From Dunaliella salina (Eukaryota > Chlorophyta > Chlorophyceae > Chlamydomonadales > Dunaliellaceae), in assembly GCA_002284615.2 (NCBI GenBank), contig MU069659.1, forward strand, positions 318,581 through 329,559: a stretch of 10,979 nucleotides of DNA. The letters are read 5' to 3'. This document shows, in pieces, positions 1 through 8,032 of the stretch; position 1 is the first letter of the stretch, and every line of letters begins with the position of its first letter. The position numbers and the translations under genes were made by a program. The notes under the pieces were generated by a model. It was given only the letters and a program-made list of their open reading frames with translations, did no database searches and was not told where the DNA came from.

Positions 1-243
1 ACCCTCCATACTATCCTGCTAGGTGTGGGAGGAGTCATCTATACCCCTCATACATTGGAGCCTCTTAAGGAGCTTGGTCTTGACACTTTCAAGGCCACTA
101 AGCTTGTTCGGAAGCTTCATGCTCATTCTGTCATGTATGCCTACAAACTTGCCAGCACCAGACGCGCTCTTGAGAAGACCTTTTTCAACTCTCAACAAGG
201 TCAGGCACGGGATACTGCTAGAAACCCTCCTGATCCCCACTGA
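1..243 (+). CDS. C-terminal end of a Dualen/RandI-like non-LTR retrotransposon ORF (copy 1, left-truncated by the window)
   Basis: An open frame runs from the first base of the window to a TGA at 241-243. It encodes about 80 residues beginning around LLGVGGVIYTPHTL and ending NPPDPH. The same segment lies downstream of an RNase H domain and a restriction-like endonuclease motif in copy 2 of this window. I count about 31 identities in 48 aligned residues, so the two are diverged relatives and not a recent duplicate. By position it would be the helical C-terminal tail of the element's endonuclease, which nicks target DNA for reverse transcription. No stop or shift interrupts this stretch, so this copy is better preserved here than copy 2. 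The catalytic domains would lie left of the window, so whether the element is complete cannot be judged. Element class is inferred; coding status of the tail is well supported. Confidence 0.72.
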   Translation, partial: TLHTILLGVGGVIYTPHTLEPLKELGLDTFKATKLVRKLHAHSVMYAYKLASTRRALEKTFFNSQQGQARDTARNPPDPH

Positions 244-365
244 CTTCTCTCTTCTGTTTTCTCTCGGTGAAGAGGATACACGGTGCCTCGGCCCTAGGTA
301 TCCCCTTTTCCTTAATTGATGTGGGGAGTGTTTTCACTGCCTGCGTAGTTTTTCTTTCTTTTCTG
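1..365 (+). mobile_element. Non-LTR retrotransposon copy 1, 3' portion (ORF tail plus 3' UTR)
   Basis: The ORF tail is followed by about 120 bp that match the 3' UTR of copy 2 and two scraps at ~5632 and ~6190. The shared block has a GATGTGGGGAG-like core, then CTGCCTGCGTAG, then a T/C-rich tract ending about 365. The terminal block present after this tract in copy 2 (around CACGCGGCC) is not seen here, so this copy ends early or belongs to a different subfamily. The 3' boundary is approximate, and I found no clear target-site duplication. Confidence 0.65.
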
Positions 366-874
366 TACTGCAGCAGGCCACAACGAAGAAAAGTACTACA
401 TCTCTACTGCACTCAGGATGAGGCACGTTGTGATGTTCTTTCTAATTACACTGCTTCAACAGCTTGCTTCTTGCGGTGTGAGTGGCGCAACTTTAATATT
501 TCTCCAGTGCGCGGTTGCAAGGCTACAAGAAGTAAGCCATCAGCCAAAACGCATAACTGATAGGCTGAAAACGAAAAGTAAATTTGACAAAAAGCAATTG
601 CTACCGCCGATCGGACTTAGCCATCGTAACCTTTACGATGGGTAGCGTAGAAATAAGGAACAGCGGACACTCTTATTCTTGGATAAAGTTATTCCTGAGT
701 ATCTGTATAAGCGCATTCCGGCGTGAGTATGCAAGATGAGGTTAACCTTAGACCAAACGGACCATCTACAATGCAGTAGTTGGGACACGGCATAATTTTG
801 AAATTATGTATAAGCAAGGTTATGGAATCAGACTGACAAGTTAGAGATTTAGGTTTGACGTTTGGGGTTTGGCT
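366..874. other. Unassigned intergenic stretch
   Basis: No ORF here has a recognisable product or a coding-like codon pattern. The stretch is AT-rich and includes a compact inverted-repeat cluster at 600-646, listed separately. From about 847 it turns T/G-rich, with runs such as TTTAGG and TTTGGGG, leading into the small tandem repeat at 875. Confidence 0.5.
600..646. other. Compact nested inverted repeats (possible three-helix structure)
   Basis: GCTACC (600-605) can pair with GGTAGC (641-646). Between them lie the 8 bp palindrome CCGATCGG (607-614) and a perfect 9 bp hairpin, CCATCGTAA (621-629) with TTACGATGG (633-641), with a 3-base loop. The last stem and the outer stem share base 641. 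This is direct sequence structure. It does not match a tRNA cloverleaf, and any function is unknown. Confidence 0.5.
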
Positions 875-954
875 CCAGGTTGAGGGTGTTTGGCTGAGGT
901 CCAGATAGAGGGTGTTTTTCTCAAAGGTCCAGGTTGAGGTTGCTAGGTTAGGTT
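875..954. repeat. Short degenerate tandem repeat, 26-28 bp unit, three copies
   Basis: Units start at 875, 901 and 929. Each begins CCAGGTTGAGG or CCAGATAGAGG, followed by GTGTTT-like sequence in the first two. An octamer GCTATCAG is repeated just downstream (958-972). This is an imperfect minisatellite with no coding meaning. Confidence 0.65.
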
Positions 955-975
955 AAGGCTATCAGGCTATCAGTC

Positions 976-1931
976 CTGCCATCATTTGACCGATCGTTCC
1001 CTAAGCACCGCGCTACTAGTTTTGTTGTTTGGTACAAACAAATCAGGCAGCTGTGTGACAATGCAGCAGAAAAAGAAACATGTATCTGCCAGAACCAGCC
1101 GACCACACTTATATAGAGAGGACAACACAAAGTTTCCGCAACGTAGAAGAAGCACTTTGTTTGCCGTGCCATGCACGTAGGCGTTAGGGAGGCCAAAGAT
1201 AAACAAAACAAAATCTAACAAGTGAGGAGGAGTGCATGCACAATGAGAGGGTCAAGTGCATCAAACAATGGAAGTGCTTGCCTAGCGTCATATCCTTTAA
1301 AAAAGCATAAGCTGGACACAGCCAGCGTGCATTAAAGAAGGACCCAACAGTTAGCGCTGGAACTAACAGCGAGCCCCATCAACACTATAATCTTTGATAA
1401 AGCAATATAAGATGAGGTCTTGACGGTGCCTCCCCGATTCTCCTACTCCAGCAGTGGCAATTGTACAGCAGTACCAAGAGGAAATTGTTTCCAGTATTGG
1501 GCTACCTCTTGCTTGCTGCGGCGGCGCCCTCCTGCTGCTAAACAGGGTAGAACTTGTTGTCCTTTTGATTTGGAAAAGAAAACTTATAAAAGGCTGTGCG
1601 TGATGCGTGACAGGCAGGTAAAAAGCCTTCTGAGGAGAGAGACGAGAGAATGGGAGGAAAGATCCTGATAACAGATCTGTGTGCGAATGAGAGCAGACCT
1701 GGGTGTCAGACCTGACCCGACCTCTTCTTATATGAAACAGTAAAAAAAAAAAAACATTTGGGTACCAAGCTGAACAAGGCCATGCCATCCATTACCAATC
1801 GAGGGAGCATCGTGAGAGCAGCCGTGAAAAGAGATTTAAACATCTATTGTGAGCCGCTTTGACAAAGGCCAAACTATTAATTGAACCGGTTTGAGGAAGC
1901 TTACACACACAAACCTCAGAAGGAGGCTAAA
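976..1931. other. Unassigned intergenic stretch
   Basis: I see no supported gene. Items present are a 13-base A run near 1741-1753, a TATA-box-like TATAAAAGG at 1585-1593 with no convincing ORF after it, and CGTGCATTAAAG at about 1326, which weakly resembles the terminal block of the retrotransposon 3' UTR in minus orientation. Open frames of 60-140 codons occur but show no family motif or codon bias. Confidence 0.45.
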
Positions 1932-1981
1932 GGTTACAGGAGAAAAGAAGGCCTCCAGTCAAAACGGCTGACCGCTAGCCT
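1932..1981. repeat. Dispersed ~50 bp repeat, copy a
   Basis: The block from GGTTACAGGAG through GGCCTCCAGTCAAA to GCTAGCCT recurs at 8525-8573 with a few substitutions and one small gap. The central GGCCTCCAGTCAAA is identical in both. The two sites sit in very different surroundings, AT-rich intergenic DNA here and a minisatellite there. This suggests a small mobile or family repeat. Nothing shows whether it is transcribed. Confidence 0.75.
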
Positions 1982-2251
1982 GCACATTTAAAAAAGGAGT
2001 AGTTCACGTAGAAAAGGATAAAGCTTGTTATTGCTTTGATTCAAGAAAGAAGATGTATGATAAGACTGTTCATGGTGAATGCCAGGCAAGTGAGGAGCCA
2101 TCCCAGGGGAAGGGTGAGATAGATAGAGGAGAACACTTGAAACAAGGAAGCATGTTCAATCCGAAAAGAATAAATGTGAGGATTCGTACATTTGAAATGG
2201 CATGCTTGCTGTTCACCCTGCACATCGTCTTGCGCATCACAAAAGATCATA

Positions 2252-2317
2252 GGGAGGATAAATAGTGTCATCATGTGGCTTGTGTTGGGAGGATAAACAG
2301 TGTCAGCATGTGGCTTT
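2252..2317. repeat. 35 bp tandem duplication
   Basis: The block GGGAGGATAAATAGTGTCA with following CATGTGGCTT starts at 2252 and recurs at 2287 with few changes. A partial third copy (ACAGTGTCAGGGCTG) follows at about 2335. It lies just beyond the 3' end of retrotransposon copy 2. The stretch from 1982 to this point holds no gene I can support. Confidence 0.75.
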
Positions 2318-2378
2318 CAAAGTATGGATACGAAGACAGTGTCAGGGCTGCGTATGACATGCTAGGTAGAATAATAAG

Positions 2379-2569
2379 AAGAAAAGTCTACGCAAGCCAA
2401 AGGCCGCGTGCATTAAGGGAAGGTCCTCTAAAAGAAAAAGAAAAAAAGAAAAAAGAAAAAAACTACATAGGCAGAGAAACTCTCCCTACGTCAATTAAGC
2501 AAGAGGTGACACATTGGCTCAAGAAGAGCCGTAACTCCCCTCCACTACAAGGTATGAGAAGAAGAAAAG
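2379..2569 (-). repeat. 3' UTR of retrotransposon copy 2
   Basis: On the minus strand, after the ORF stop, a TTAATTGACGTAGGGAGAG block precedes TCTGCCTATGTAG, a long T/C tract (homopurine on the plus strand, ~2429-2461), then CCTTCCCTTAATGCACGCGG and GGCTTGCGTAGACTTTTCT. Blocks of this order recur at five other places in the window, which identifies it as the element 3' UTR. The end near AGACTTTTCT is shared by three copies and so marks the probable 3' terminus. Confidence 0.75.
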
Positions 2570-2574
2570 CTAAT

Positions 2575-3400
2575 GAGGATCTGGAGGGTTACTAGAAGTT
2601 CCTGACACAAGAGCTTGGCTGGAAGGAATCTTATTTTTGGGCTGAAAGTAACCTTATTGGAAACTAGTTTGTGTGCATATTGGAGTGAGTGGGAATGAAG
2701 TTGTTGAGCAAGCTTAGTGGCAAGTTGGTGATCCAGTCCTAGTTGCTTGAATTGCTTCAGGGTATGCTCAGTGTAAATAGGACCACCAACGCCCAGGAGA
2801 ATAGGGTGAATAGTCTTAGCTTTAGCGCCAATTAGTTTACAAAGGTCTGCATGCTGCTGCTTAGCCGCGTTTAAATGATGTTCTGCAGAGCTGGCGCCAG
2901 CTGGCCTCGTGTCTTCACAGAACTTTACTTCTATGAGGTGCACATGACGTTCATTCGTATGAAGTCCATGAGGCTGCCTCACGCGGCAAGTTCTGGTTGT
3001 CCTCTTTGTGGACTTGCGCAAAGCGTGATGTCAATGAGAAAGAGAAACACAGTTAGATGTAGGCGTGGCATTGTAAGGGGTGATCAAAATAGCGTCTGGT
3101 CGACTTAAGTTGAGTCTTTCCCTCTCTTGAAGATTTCGGGGGAACAAGTACTTGGGTATACTTCTGTTAGAGGCATGTGTAGGTAGTTGGAGATTGTGTT
3201 GTGCAAGTTTAAAATCGCTGCAAATGTCTGTGTAGACCAGGCCTGCTCCCACAGGGCTTTTACTGAGGGCTTTAGTGATCATTTTGCCTGCAATGTTATG
3301 TCTTTCAGTCTTCATGTTGGAGATGATATGGTTTTGGCAGCCTGAGAGCATGTGGGAAGCGCTGTCTAACTGATGGCAGCCCAAAAGAGGGCATGTTGCC
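2575..3400 (-). other. CCHC zinc knuckle and restriction-like endonuclease (REL) domain
   Basis: A Cys-X4-Cys-X7-His-X4-Cys array starts at TCPLLGC (about 3396) and ends at SHMLSGC. About 75 residues later comes SRPDAILITP (PD Asp at 3096-3094), then HLIEVKFCEDTRP (EVK Glu at 2931-2929). The R-PD...EVK spacing and the preceding zinc knuckle match the PD-(D/E)XK endonuclease found C-terminal to reverse transcriptase in R2-like and Dualen elements. The spacing between the first two cysteines is one residue wider than the usual 1-3, possibly another lesion. A TGA lies between the PD and EVK motifs. The segment after the motif (ILLGVGGPIYTEHTL) is the part shared with copy 1. Confidence 0.75.
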
Positions 3401-3819
3401 TCAGTAGACCTTTAAAAGCGTACAGCATGCTTTTGGTTGTAAAGGGTGCCTGTACGGTACTGCAGGATGGTACGCTTCACTGGTACAGATATGTTCGGCG
3501 TGTTTCTAAAGGCATTGCTGAATTTTTTGTCCACATGCGGTAATAAGTTTTGATAGTACAAGTAGTAACCTGTTTTGGCATTGGCATATCCAAGCTTATG
3601 TTTAGTATGCATGTGGAATTTGAGATCATCTTTAAGATTGGGGAGATAGGTGAGCTTGGGGGCAGGTGGGGGACTTGTAGGTGTACCTGCGGCATGCGCT
3701 CTTTTTTCTTTCTTGGCTAGCTAATACATATGTGTATATGGATTTCCACCAGGACCCGCCCCGGGAATCTCAATGTCTGCCATGCAGCTGTTGGCCCTAT
3801 TTGCCTGATATTTTGCAAT

Positions 3820-4183
3820 AGCATCTGCACATTCATTTCCAGCATTGCCAGCATGAGCCTTCACTTTGTATAGTTGAATTTTGGTATGAGAATTGCTAAT
3901 GAAAGATGAAATCATTTTAAGGACGTCTCCTTGGATATGCCTAGGGTGTCTCTCAGGATAAAGAATGTGTTTACGTAGTTGTTTGAGATATGTGAGGCTG
4001 TCTGTTCCAATGTCTGAATGTTTGGTAATGAAAGCAGCAGCAATGGCTGCCAATTCAGCAGTTATGGTGTTAGTAACCCCAGCACTGTTAGGCTCTACAA
4101 AGTTTCTTGCTGTCAGTAAGTGGGCAGTAGACGCCTGCCCCAATTTCTTGCTTACCGCTATGGACAAGGCAACTGCCATCTGT
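3820..4183 (-). other. RNase H domain within the decayed retrotransposon ORF
   Basis: All four acidic catalytic positions of RNase HI are visible: Asp in YTDGS (codon 4180-4178), Glu in TAELAAI (4056-4054), Asp in TDSLTYL (4002-4000) and Asp in NECADAIAKYQ (3825-3823). The last is preceded by the VKAHAG..GNE motif typical of retroelement RNase H. A one-base-type frameshift at about 4103 separates the first motif from the other three. The domain would degrade the RNA strand of the RNA-DNA hybrid during element replication. Cellular RNase HI is an alternative, but the continuous coding track into a zinc knuckle and endonuclease motif rules it out. Confidence 0.85.
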
Positions 4184-4802
4184 GTACGCCCATGTCCTCC
4201 AGTCAGCAACTTTGGGAGTAAGGGTGGTATTGGATTGGGTGGGCACCGAGTCTGTTTCTTGGATACTCATGTGTGGAGATTTTGGGTATTTAGAGACGTG
4301 TTGTTTGTCAAATGGGAGGTGTTCCAATCCACTGAAACCTGGCATATCAGCATTCATGGGATTAAGAACAGGGTGGCTGCCGACACTCCTTAGCTTCCAC
4401 TCTGTGGCCTCTGGTATAGCAACTCTCAGGCCCTGTAGCCAGTCTTTGTTATGGTCGTTGAGGTGGATGCGAGCTGCAGTGTTCCAGACAAGAAGAATTC
4501 GAAGGTCCCAAGTATGCTTAGTTAGGGGTACCTCTTGGTCAGGGCAAGATTGAGGGGCACTATAATCAAGTTTTTTCCAAGGTCGTAACAGAGGTGGGGG
4601 TAGGCAGTGACCAGTTTGGAGTAGGGGTTGGTTATCATGTTCTTACCCCAGGCTGGAAGGAATATGAAAGTAGCGGTGGCCTCTATGTTCAGAATGGCAG
4701 AGTAGATTGCATGTCCTCTGACTGGAAAGCTAGAGGCCTCACCAGAAGGCCCTCAGAACCTACGCTAGACACAGCTAGCCTAGGAAAGATCCAGAAACAG
4801 AT

Positions 4803-4850
4803 CTAAAGGGGATCTGGAGGGTTGCTGCTCGCCATGCCTCTTGACGCTCG
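4803..4850 (-). pseudogene. Probable tail of a third retrotransposon copy, adjoining copy 2's 5' end
   Basis: On the minus strand one frame reads RGMASSNPPDPL and then a TAG at 4805-4803. This matches the C-terminal SGTSSNPPDPH-stop of copy 2 and RDTARNPPDPH-stop of copy 1. The DNA shares AACCCTCCAGATCC exactly with copy 2. It ends only about 50 bp from where copy 2's recognisable coding begins (4752). How far it extends upstream (beyond ~4850) is unclear. The match is short, so chance similarity is possible but unlikely. Confidence 0.5.
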
Positions 4851-5406
4851 GACTCTTCTTCTCCCATCCTTTGCCGCTGCCAGGTAGGCTCAGATGTAAG
4901 TATTTGGGCAGGCAGCATGAGGAACGTGTTTAATGTGCGTTCTTGGTTGCAGGCCACACCAGAAAGGTACCTTTTTTTTGCTGCTGAGGTCTCGAGGACA
5001 ATAGAAGAATTTTCCAATTGTCTCTGGTGCCAAATGACAATACCTGTTTTCCTGCAATTTTCCAACACGGAAGGCTCAGAAGTAGTATGCGAACATACCT
5101 TCTATTGGAAGTCATGAGCATGAGGCTAAGCCATTCACAGCAAACAACAGATGAGGAGTCCAGCATGAAGATCATTATGCCTTGAACACCACTTTTTCCT
5201 TCCCCTGAGCCAGTACATCTGGTGGAATCATTAGAGCTGTACATAGGTTGAGTACAGGTCTGAAATGGTAATTGCTGCAAATGACCCTCGTGTGCACTGT
5301 CAATCTGTCAATTTAGGCACATACAGTAACTGCATACGAATTAAAGTGTCAAGAAGGTCAAATTACCAGGGAGAGCTTCTGGATGGATACCGCATGTTGT
5401 TCAGAG
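4851..5406. other. Unassigned stretch between retrotransposon remnants
   Basis: Open frames of up to ~116 codons occur on both strands, but none has a recognisable domain or a C/G-ending codon bias. It may be an older part of the third retrotransposon copy or simple intergenic DNA. Sequence alone does not decide. Confidence 0.4.
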
Positions 5407-5466
5407 AAAGAAAAAAGATAAGTTTACGCAAGCCAGAGGCCGCGTGCATTAAGGGAAGTACCTCTA
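5407..5466 (-). repeat. 3'-terminal scrap of the retrotransposon family
   Basis: The plus strand reads TTTACGCAAGCCAGAGGCCG followed by CGTGCATTAAGGGAAG and CCTCTAA. This is nearly identical to 2383-2432 in copy 2 and in the same (minus) orientation. It represents only the last ~55 bp of the 3' UTR, so this insertion was extremely 5'-truncated, or it is a relic of a larger one. About 160 bp with no supported feature follow on its right. Confidence 0.75.
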
Positions 5467-5631
5467 ATTTCAGAGAGTTAGAGAACATAGCGCTTTCGAA
5501 ATGGTTAGTGAATTTCGTGAATTGAACTCATGTCACAAATGTCTATGGCAAGCTCTGCTTCCCTGTTCACACCAAATTTCTTTATTGTTTTCAAAGTCCT
5601 TCAATGCAATCATAATGCTTCACTCAGTCTG

Positions 5632-5740
5632 AACTTCGCGGTGGGGGGCCATACGGTGCATCAATGTGGCCCCTTTCCTTTTTTGATGTAGGGAGGGTCT
5701 CTCTGTCTACGTAGCTTTTCTTCTTTTCTTTTCGTAACGC
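5632..5740 (+). repeat. 3' UTR fragment of the retrotransposon family
   Basis: It begins with CGGTGGGGGGCCATACGGTG, matching CGGTGAAGAGGATACACGGTG in the 3' UTR of copy 1. It then continues through CCTTTTTTGATGTAGGGAGG, TCTCTCTGTCTACGTAG and a T/C-rich tract. No ORF tail is recognisable upstream of it. Confidence 0.7.
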
Positions 5741-6189
5741 ACTTGCTGGCGCTGCTATGAATGCATCCCTGGAGGTGGCTGCTTGGGTCTGCGGCGATGA
5801 TACCCTCTACTTCGTGCTTGCTGCTCTCTCTTCAGAGTGCTCTAGCGTTTCTTTGACTGGATTCCATCCCGGTGACTGATGGGTGTGCTTGCAATAGATT
5901 GTTCGTCACTTTGAACCCTCTTATACCCCTTCCCCCGACTCATTGCTTGTTGGGCCTGGCCAAACCACCTATTCCCTTGAAAGCTGCATTATGAATTCTT
6001 TATTGAGTGTGTTTGTTTTAAAACACTGGACCATGTCAAGATTGCCGCATGAAAATATAGCCTAGTTGTCGTGCGTTTCGACAAATGGCCCGCTCTGTTG
6101 TAAACCTTTCATATCCTTCCCTTTTAATTCTGCTTGCTTACCTTACCTTTTCAGCACTTATTTCAGCTGAGGGAGACGCACAGCTCTTT
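5741..6189. other. Unassigned intergenic stretch
   Basis: The stretch is AT-rich and pyrimidine-rich. I see no coding pattern, RNA gene or repeat that I can support. Confidence 0.4.
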
Positions 6190-6260
6190 GTGGCAATTTT
6201 TCTCTTTTCCCTTCATTGATGCAAGGAAAGTTCTCTCTGCCTGCGAGGTTTCTTCTTCTC
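6190..6260 (+). repeat. Diverged 3' UTR fragment of the retrotransposon family
   Basis: The block TTCATTGATGCAAGGAAAG, then TTCTCTCTGCCTGCGAGG, then a T/C-rich tract follows the order of the 3' UTR core in copy 1 (ATTGATGTGGGGAG...CTGCCTGCGTAG) with more substitutions. It is recognisable but the oldest-looking of the plus-strand copies. Confidence 0.6.
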
Positions 6261-6436
6261 CTCTCTACATCCATCAATCTTACATATCATACGTTGATTT
6301 TTTTTTAAGCCGTCCAGGCTACATATGCAGTTTTTTCTTATTGTTTGAGCTTGTAAAGGTACATCCTACTAGCTGTAGAGCCCCATGGCTGTTGTAACTT
6401 GTCCACGTTTGGATGAAATCGTCCTGGAGCAAAAGA

Positions 6437-6484
6437 TTCGGAAAAAAGAAATAGAAAAGTCTGTGTAGGCCAGAAGCCACTGTT
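6437..6484 (-). repeat. 3'-terminal scrap of the retrotransposon family
   Basis: On the minus strand, GTGGCTTCTGGCCTACACAG followed by ACTTTTCT aligns with the last 28 bp of copy 2. I count seven differences, all of them transitions, several at CpG sites in copy 2. That is the pattern expected of an older, deaminated relic. Confidence 0.55.
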
Positions 6485-6489
6485 GGGCC

Positions 6490-7560
6490 AGCAACCAAAA
6501 GTCCCTGTTAAATAAATTGAGCTCAATTTCAGCAGGTAGCACGTCGCCGCTTAGCAGGTAGATGCACACAATGTCCACAGATCACTTAATGAATGAATGA
6601 TGAAAACAAGTAGCAATCAACCAAAAAAAGGAGCGCTAAGGAATATTGTAGGAAGAAGCATGGGCAACACAGAAAAAGCAAGCCAACGCCAAGAGTACAG
6701 GTTGAGTCTGGACTTTACAATGAGGAAAACGAGGACAGCTAGAAAGCTTGCAGCTGCAAGGAAGAAAGAAAATGGACAGACGAAAGATGTCAACACCAAT
6801 TTATCAAGATTAATCCGAGAAACTTTCAAACTTGAAGGCTGCTCCCAACAGTGAAAGGCAACATGCAAAAAATGACGTGTCTCTCTGCCATCATCAACAG
6901 GCACCAAGCACCAGCCAAGCCAATACGGCTGCCTCAGCAAGCAACACATGCAAGATCTCCAATTGCCCATCATTATGGAGGTATAGCATTTGTAGTGCAT
7001 GTTGAGTTAAAGCAACGAAGGAACCCTGCAGTCACACTTCAACTTGAAAGTGGCAGTATGAGATGCTAGACGCAGCACTACACCAGCTCCCACCATCATT
7101 ATCTTTTCAGACAAGGATTCTACTCTACCAGTTCTTGGCCACAGTCTTCCGCAAGGTTGGATTGACAGTGTCATTCACCTGCATGCAAGCACACCAAACA
7201 TATACAAGGTCAGCGAGCACAGGGGTGGGTGCCCAGCATGCTTGGCATGATTGGGAAATGGCTTAGATGCCAAGCATGTTCACCATCCACATGATCATGC
7301 AACAAAGTAGGAACTTCCCACTTGAAGAACATAACGATGGGGTGGCACTAAGACCATTAAAGGTCTCAGTGGTAAAACAACCTGCTGCTTAAAGCTGAGT
7401 AGTATGCAATGCATTTTTATCATGTTTTCGACGACAGGATCAATGTGTCTCAATAAAAGGACTGAAGTGCACACAACAGCAAATTAGTGAGCAGCCCTTT
7501 GATCTTACTCCACACAAATATATTTCAGTGCTTTCCCGGTGGTCTGAGGGCTTCAAAAGA
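6490..7560. other. Unassigned intergenic stretch
   Basis: No gene is supported. A plus-strand frame at 6597-6854 is rich in Lys and Arg but lacks recognisable motifs, codon bias or splice context. Short repeats of GAATGAAT occur near 6588. The only notable structure is the inverted repeat at 7237-7278. Confidence 0.45.
7237..7278. other. 12 bp perfect inverted repeat
   Basis: CATGCTTGGCAT (7237-7248) and ATGCCAAGCATG (7267-7278) are exact reverse complements separated by 18 bases. No T-run follows, and in a eukaryotic setting a terminator reading is not supported. It could be a hairpin or a dyad protein-binding site. Confidence 0.55.
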
Positions 7561-7741
7561 TTGATGTGCATCAACAAGGATGTCGGTAGGTATGTGGGGG
7601 CAAGGGATCCTCCCCGAAGGCACCACTGTAGAAGGCCATTTACAAATTATTAGCTCAAGTCTTGACCTTCACGCCTGCTGTGCTGCAGCTGAGGACATTG
7701 CTTGTCAAGAACTACAGCAGACCTCATTTTTCGTCATCAAG

Positions 7742-8032
7742 AGGGCACTTCAGCATGCAGTCATCTGTGCAAGACTGGCTAGATTCCCTCCCCACCCACC
7801 GTGCCGCCGATCCCAACCTGCAGGGCATTGCAACATGCAGAGAGCGAAGCCCTTCAACAACTATACGTCTTTGCCCCACAATCTCCATCCCCACCGGGCC
7901 TCCCTTCAAGCTCCTGGGCATCACAACATCCAGTCACCATCGTCCTTGAGCAAGCCATGGTCATAGTGCCATGACTTCCAGCCACACCAGGCCCCTCACC
8001 ATGCTCCAGGGCGCCACAACATCTGGTCACCT
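7742..8032. repeat. Degenerate tandem array, units of ~82-93 bp, four copies
   Basis: A motif GGGCATNNCAACATGCAG or a variant recurs at about 7744, 7824, 7916 and 8009, each followed by looser similarity that includes CCCACC or CCACCGGGCC/CCAGGCCCC stretches. The same theme (CTCCCGAGCATCAT) appears in the 77 bp units at 8984, so the arrays are probably related. Open frames across it reflect repetition and do not indicate a gene. Confidence 0.6.

Larger units (their letters stand above)
2570..4752 (-). pseudogene. Decayed retrotransposon ORF: RNase H plus restriction-like endonuclease
   Basis: The coding track can be followed through three frames. From 4752 to ~4575 it includes LPAWGKNMITNPYS and TAYPHLCYDLG. 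It shifts frame and continues through WDLRILLVWNTAARIHL to the first RNase H motif, then shifts back near 4103 within DSKK/FVEPN. From there one frame runs to ~2650, interrupted by TAG (3723-3721), TAA (3414-3412) and TGA (3033-3031). A last shift near 2650 leads to SSNPPDPH and a terminal TAG at 2572-2570. Protein similarity continues smoothly across all three stops, so they are lesions and not gene ends. No functional protein can be made. The reverse transcriptase that should precede this segment is missing. Confidence 0.8.
2379..4804 (-). mobile_element. Non-LTR retrotransposon copy 2, 5'-truncated, Dualen/RandI-like
   Basis: Reading on the minus strand, the order is a pre-RNase H segment (from ~4752), RNase H (~4180-3820), a linker, a zinc knuckle (~3400-3340), a restriction-like endonuclease motif (~3100-2925), a conserved C-terminal tail ending at 2570, then a ~190 bp 3' UTR to about 2379. 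A retroelement RNase H followed by a C-terminal CCHC/restriction-like endonuclease is known from the Dualen (RandI) clade, which also carries an AP-type endonuclease and OTU protease upstream. Those and the reverse transcriptase are absent, as expected for 5' truncation during target-primed reverse transcription. Clade assignment is therefore inference. No target-site duplication was identified. Confidence 0.75.

Noticed and set aside
1363..1788. 141-codon minus-strand frame
   Set aside because: No recognisable domain, runs through an A13 homopolymer as poly-Phe, and lacks codon bias.
3031..3723. Stop-codon reassignment (TAA/TAG read as Gln, as in some ulvophyte algae)
   Set aside because: TGA also occurs in frame, and frameshifts are present in the same ORF, so simple decay explains the stops better.
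3965..4553. Plus-strand frames of 123-142 codons opposite the RNase H region
   Set aside because: They are antisense shadows of the retrotransposon coding track, which carries the recognised motifs.
6597..6854. 85-codon Lys/Arg-rich plus-strand frame
   Set aside because: No motif, no codon bias and no splice or promoter context; A-rich sequence gives such frames by chance.
7580..7966. 128-codon plus-strand frame
   Set aside because: Most of it covers the ~90 bp tandem array and translates as low-complexity His/Pro/Ser sequence.
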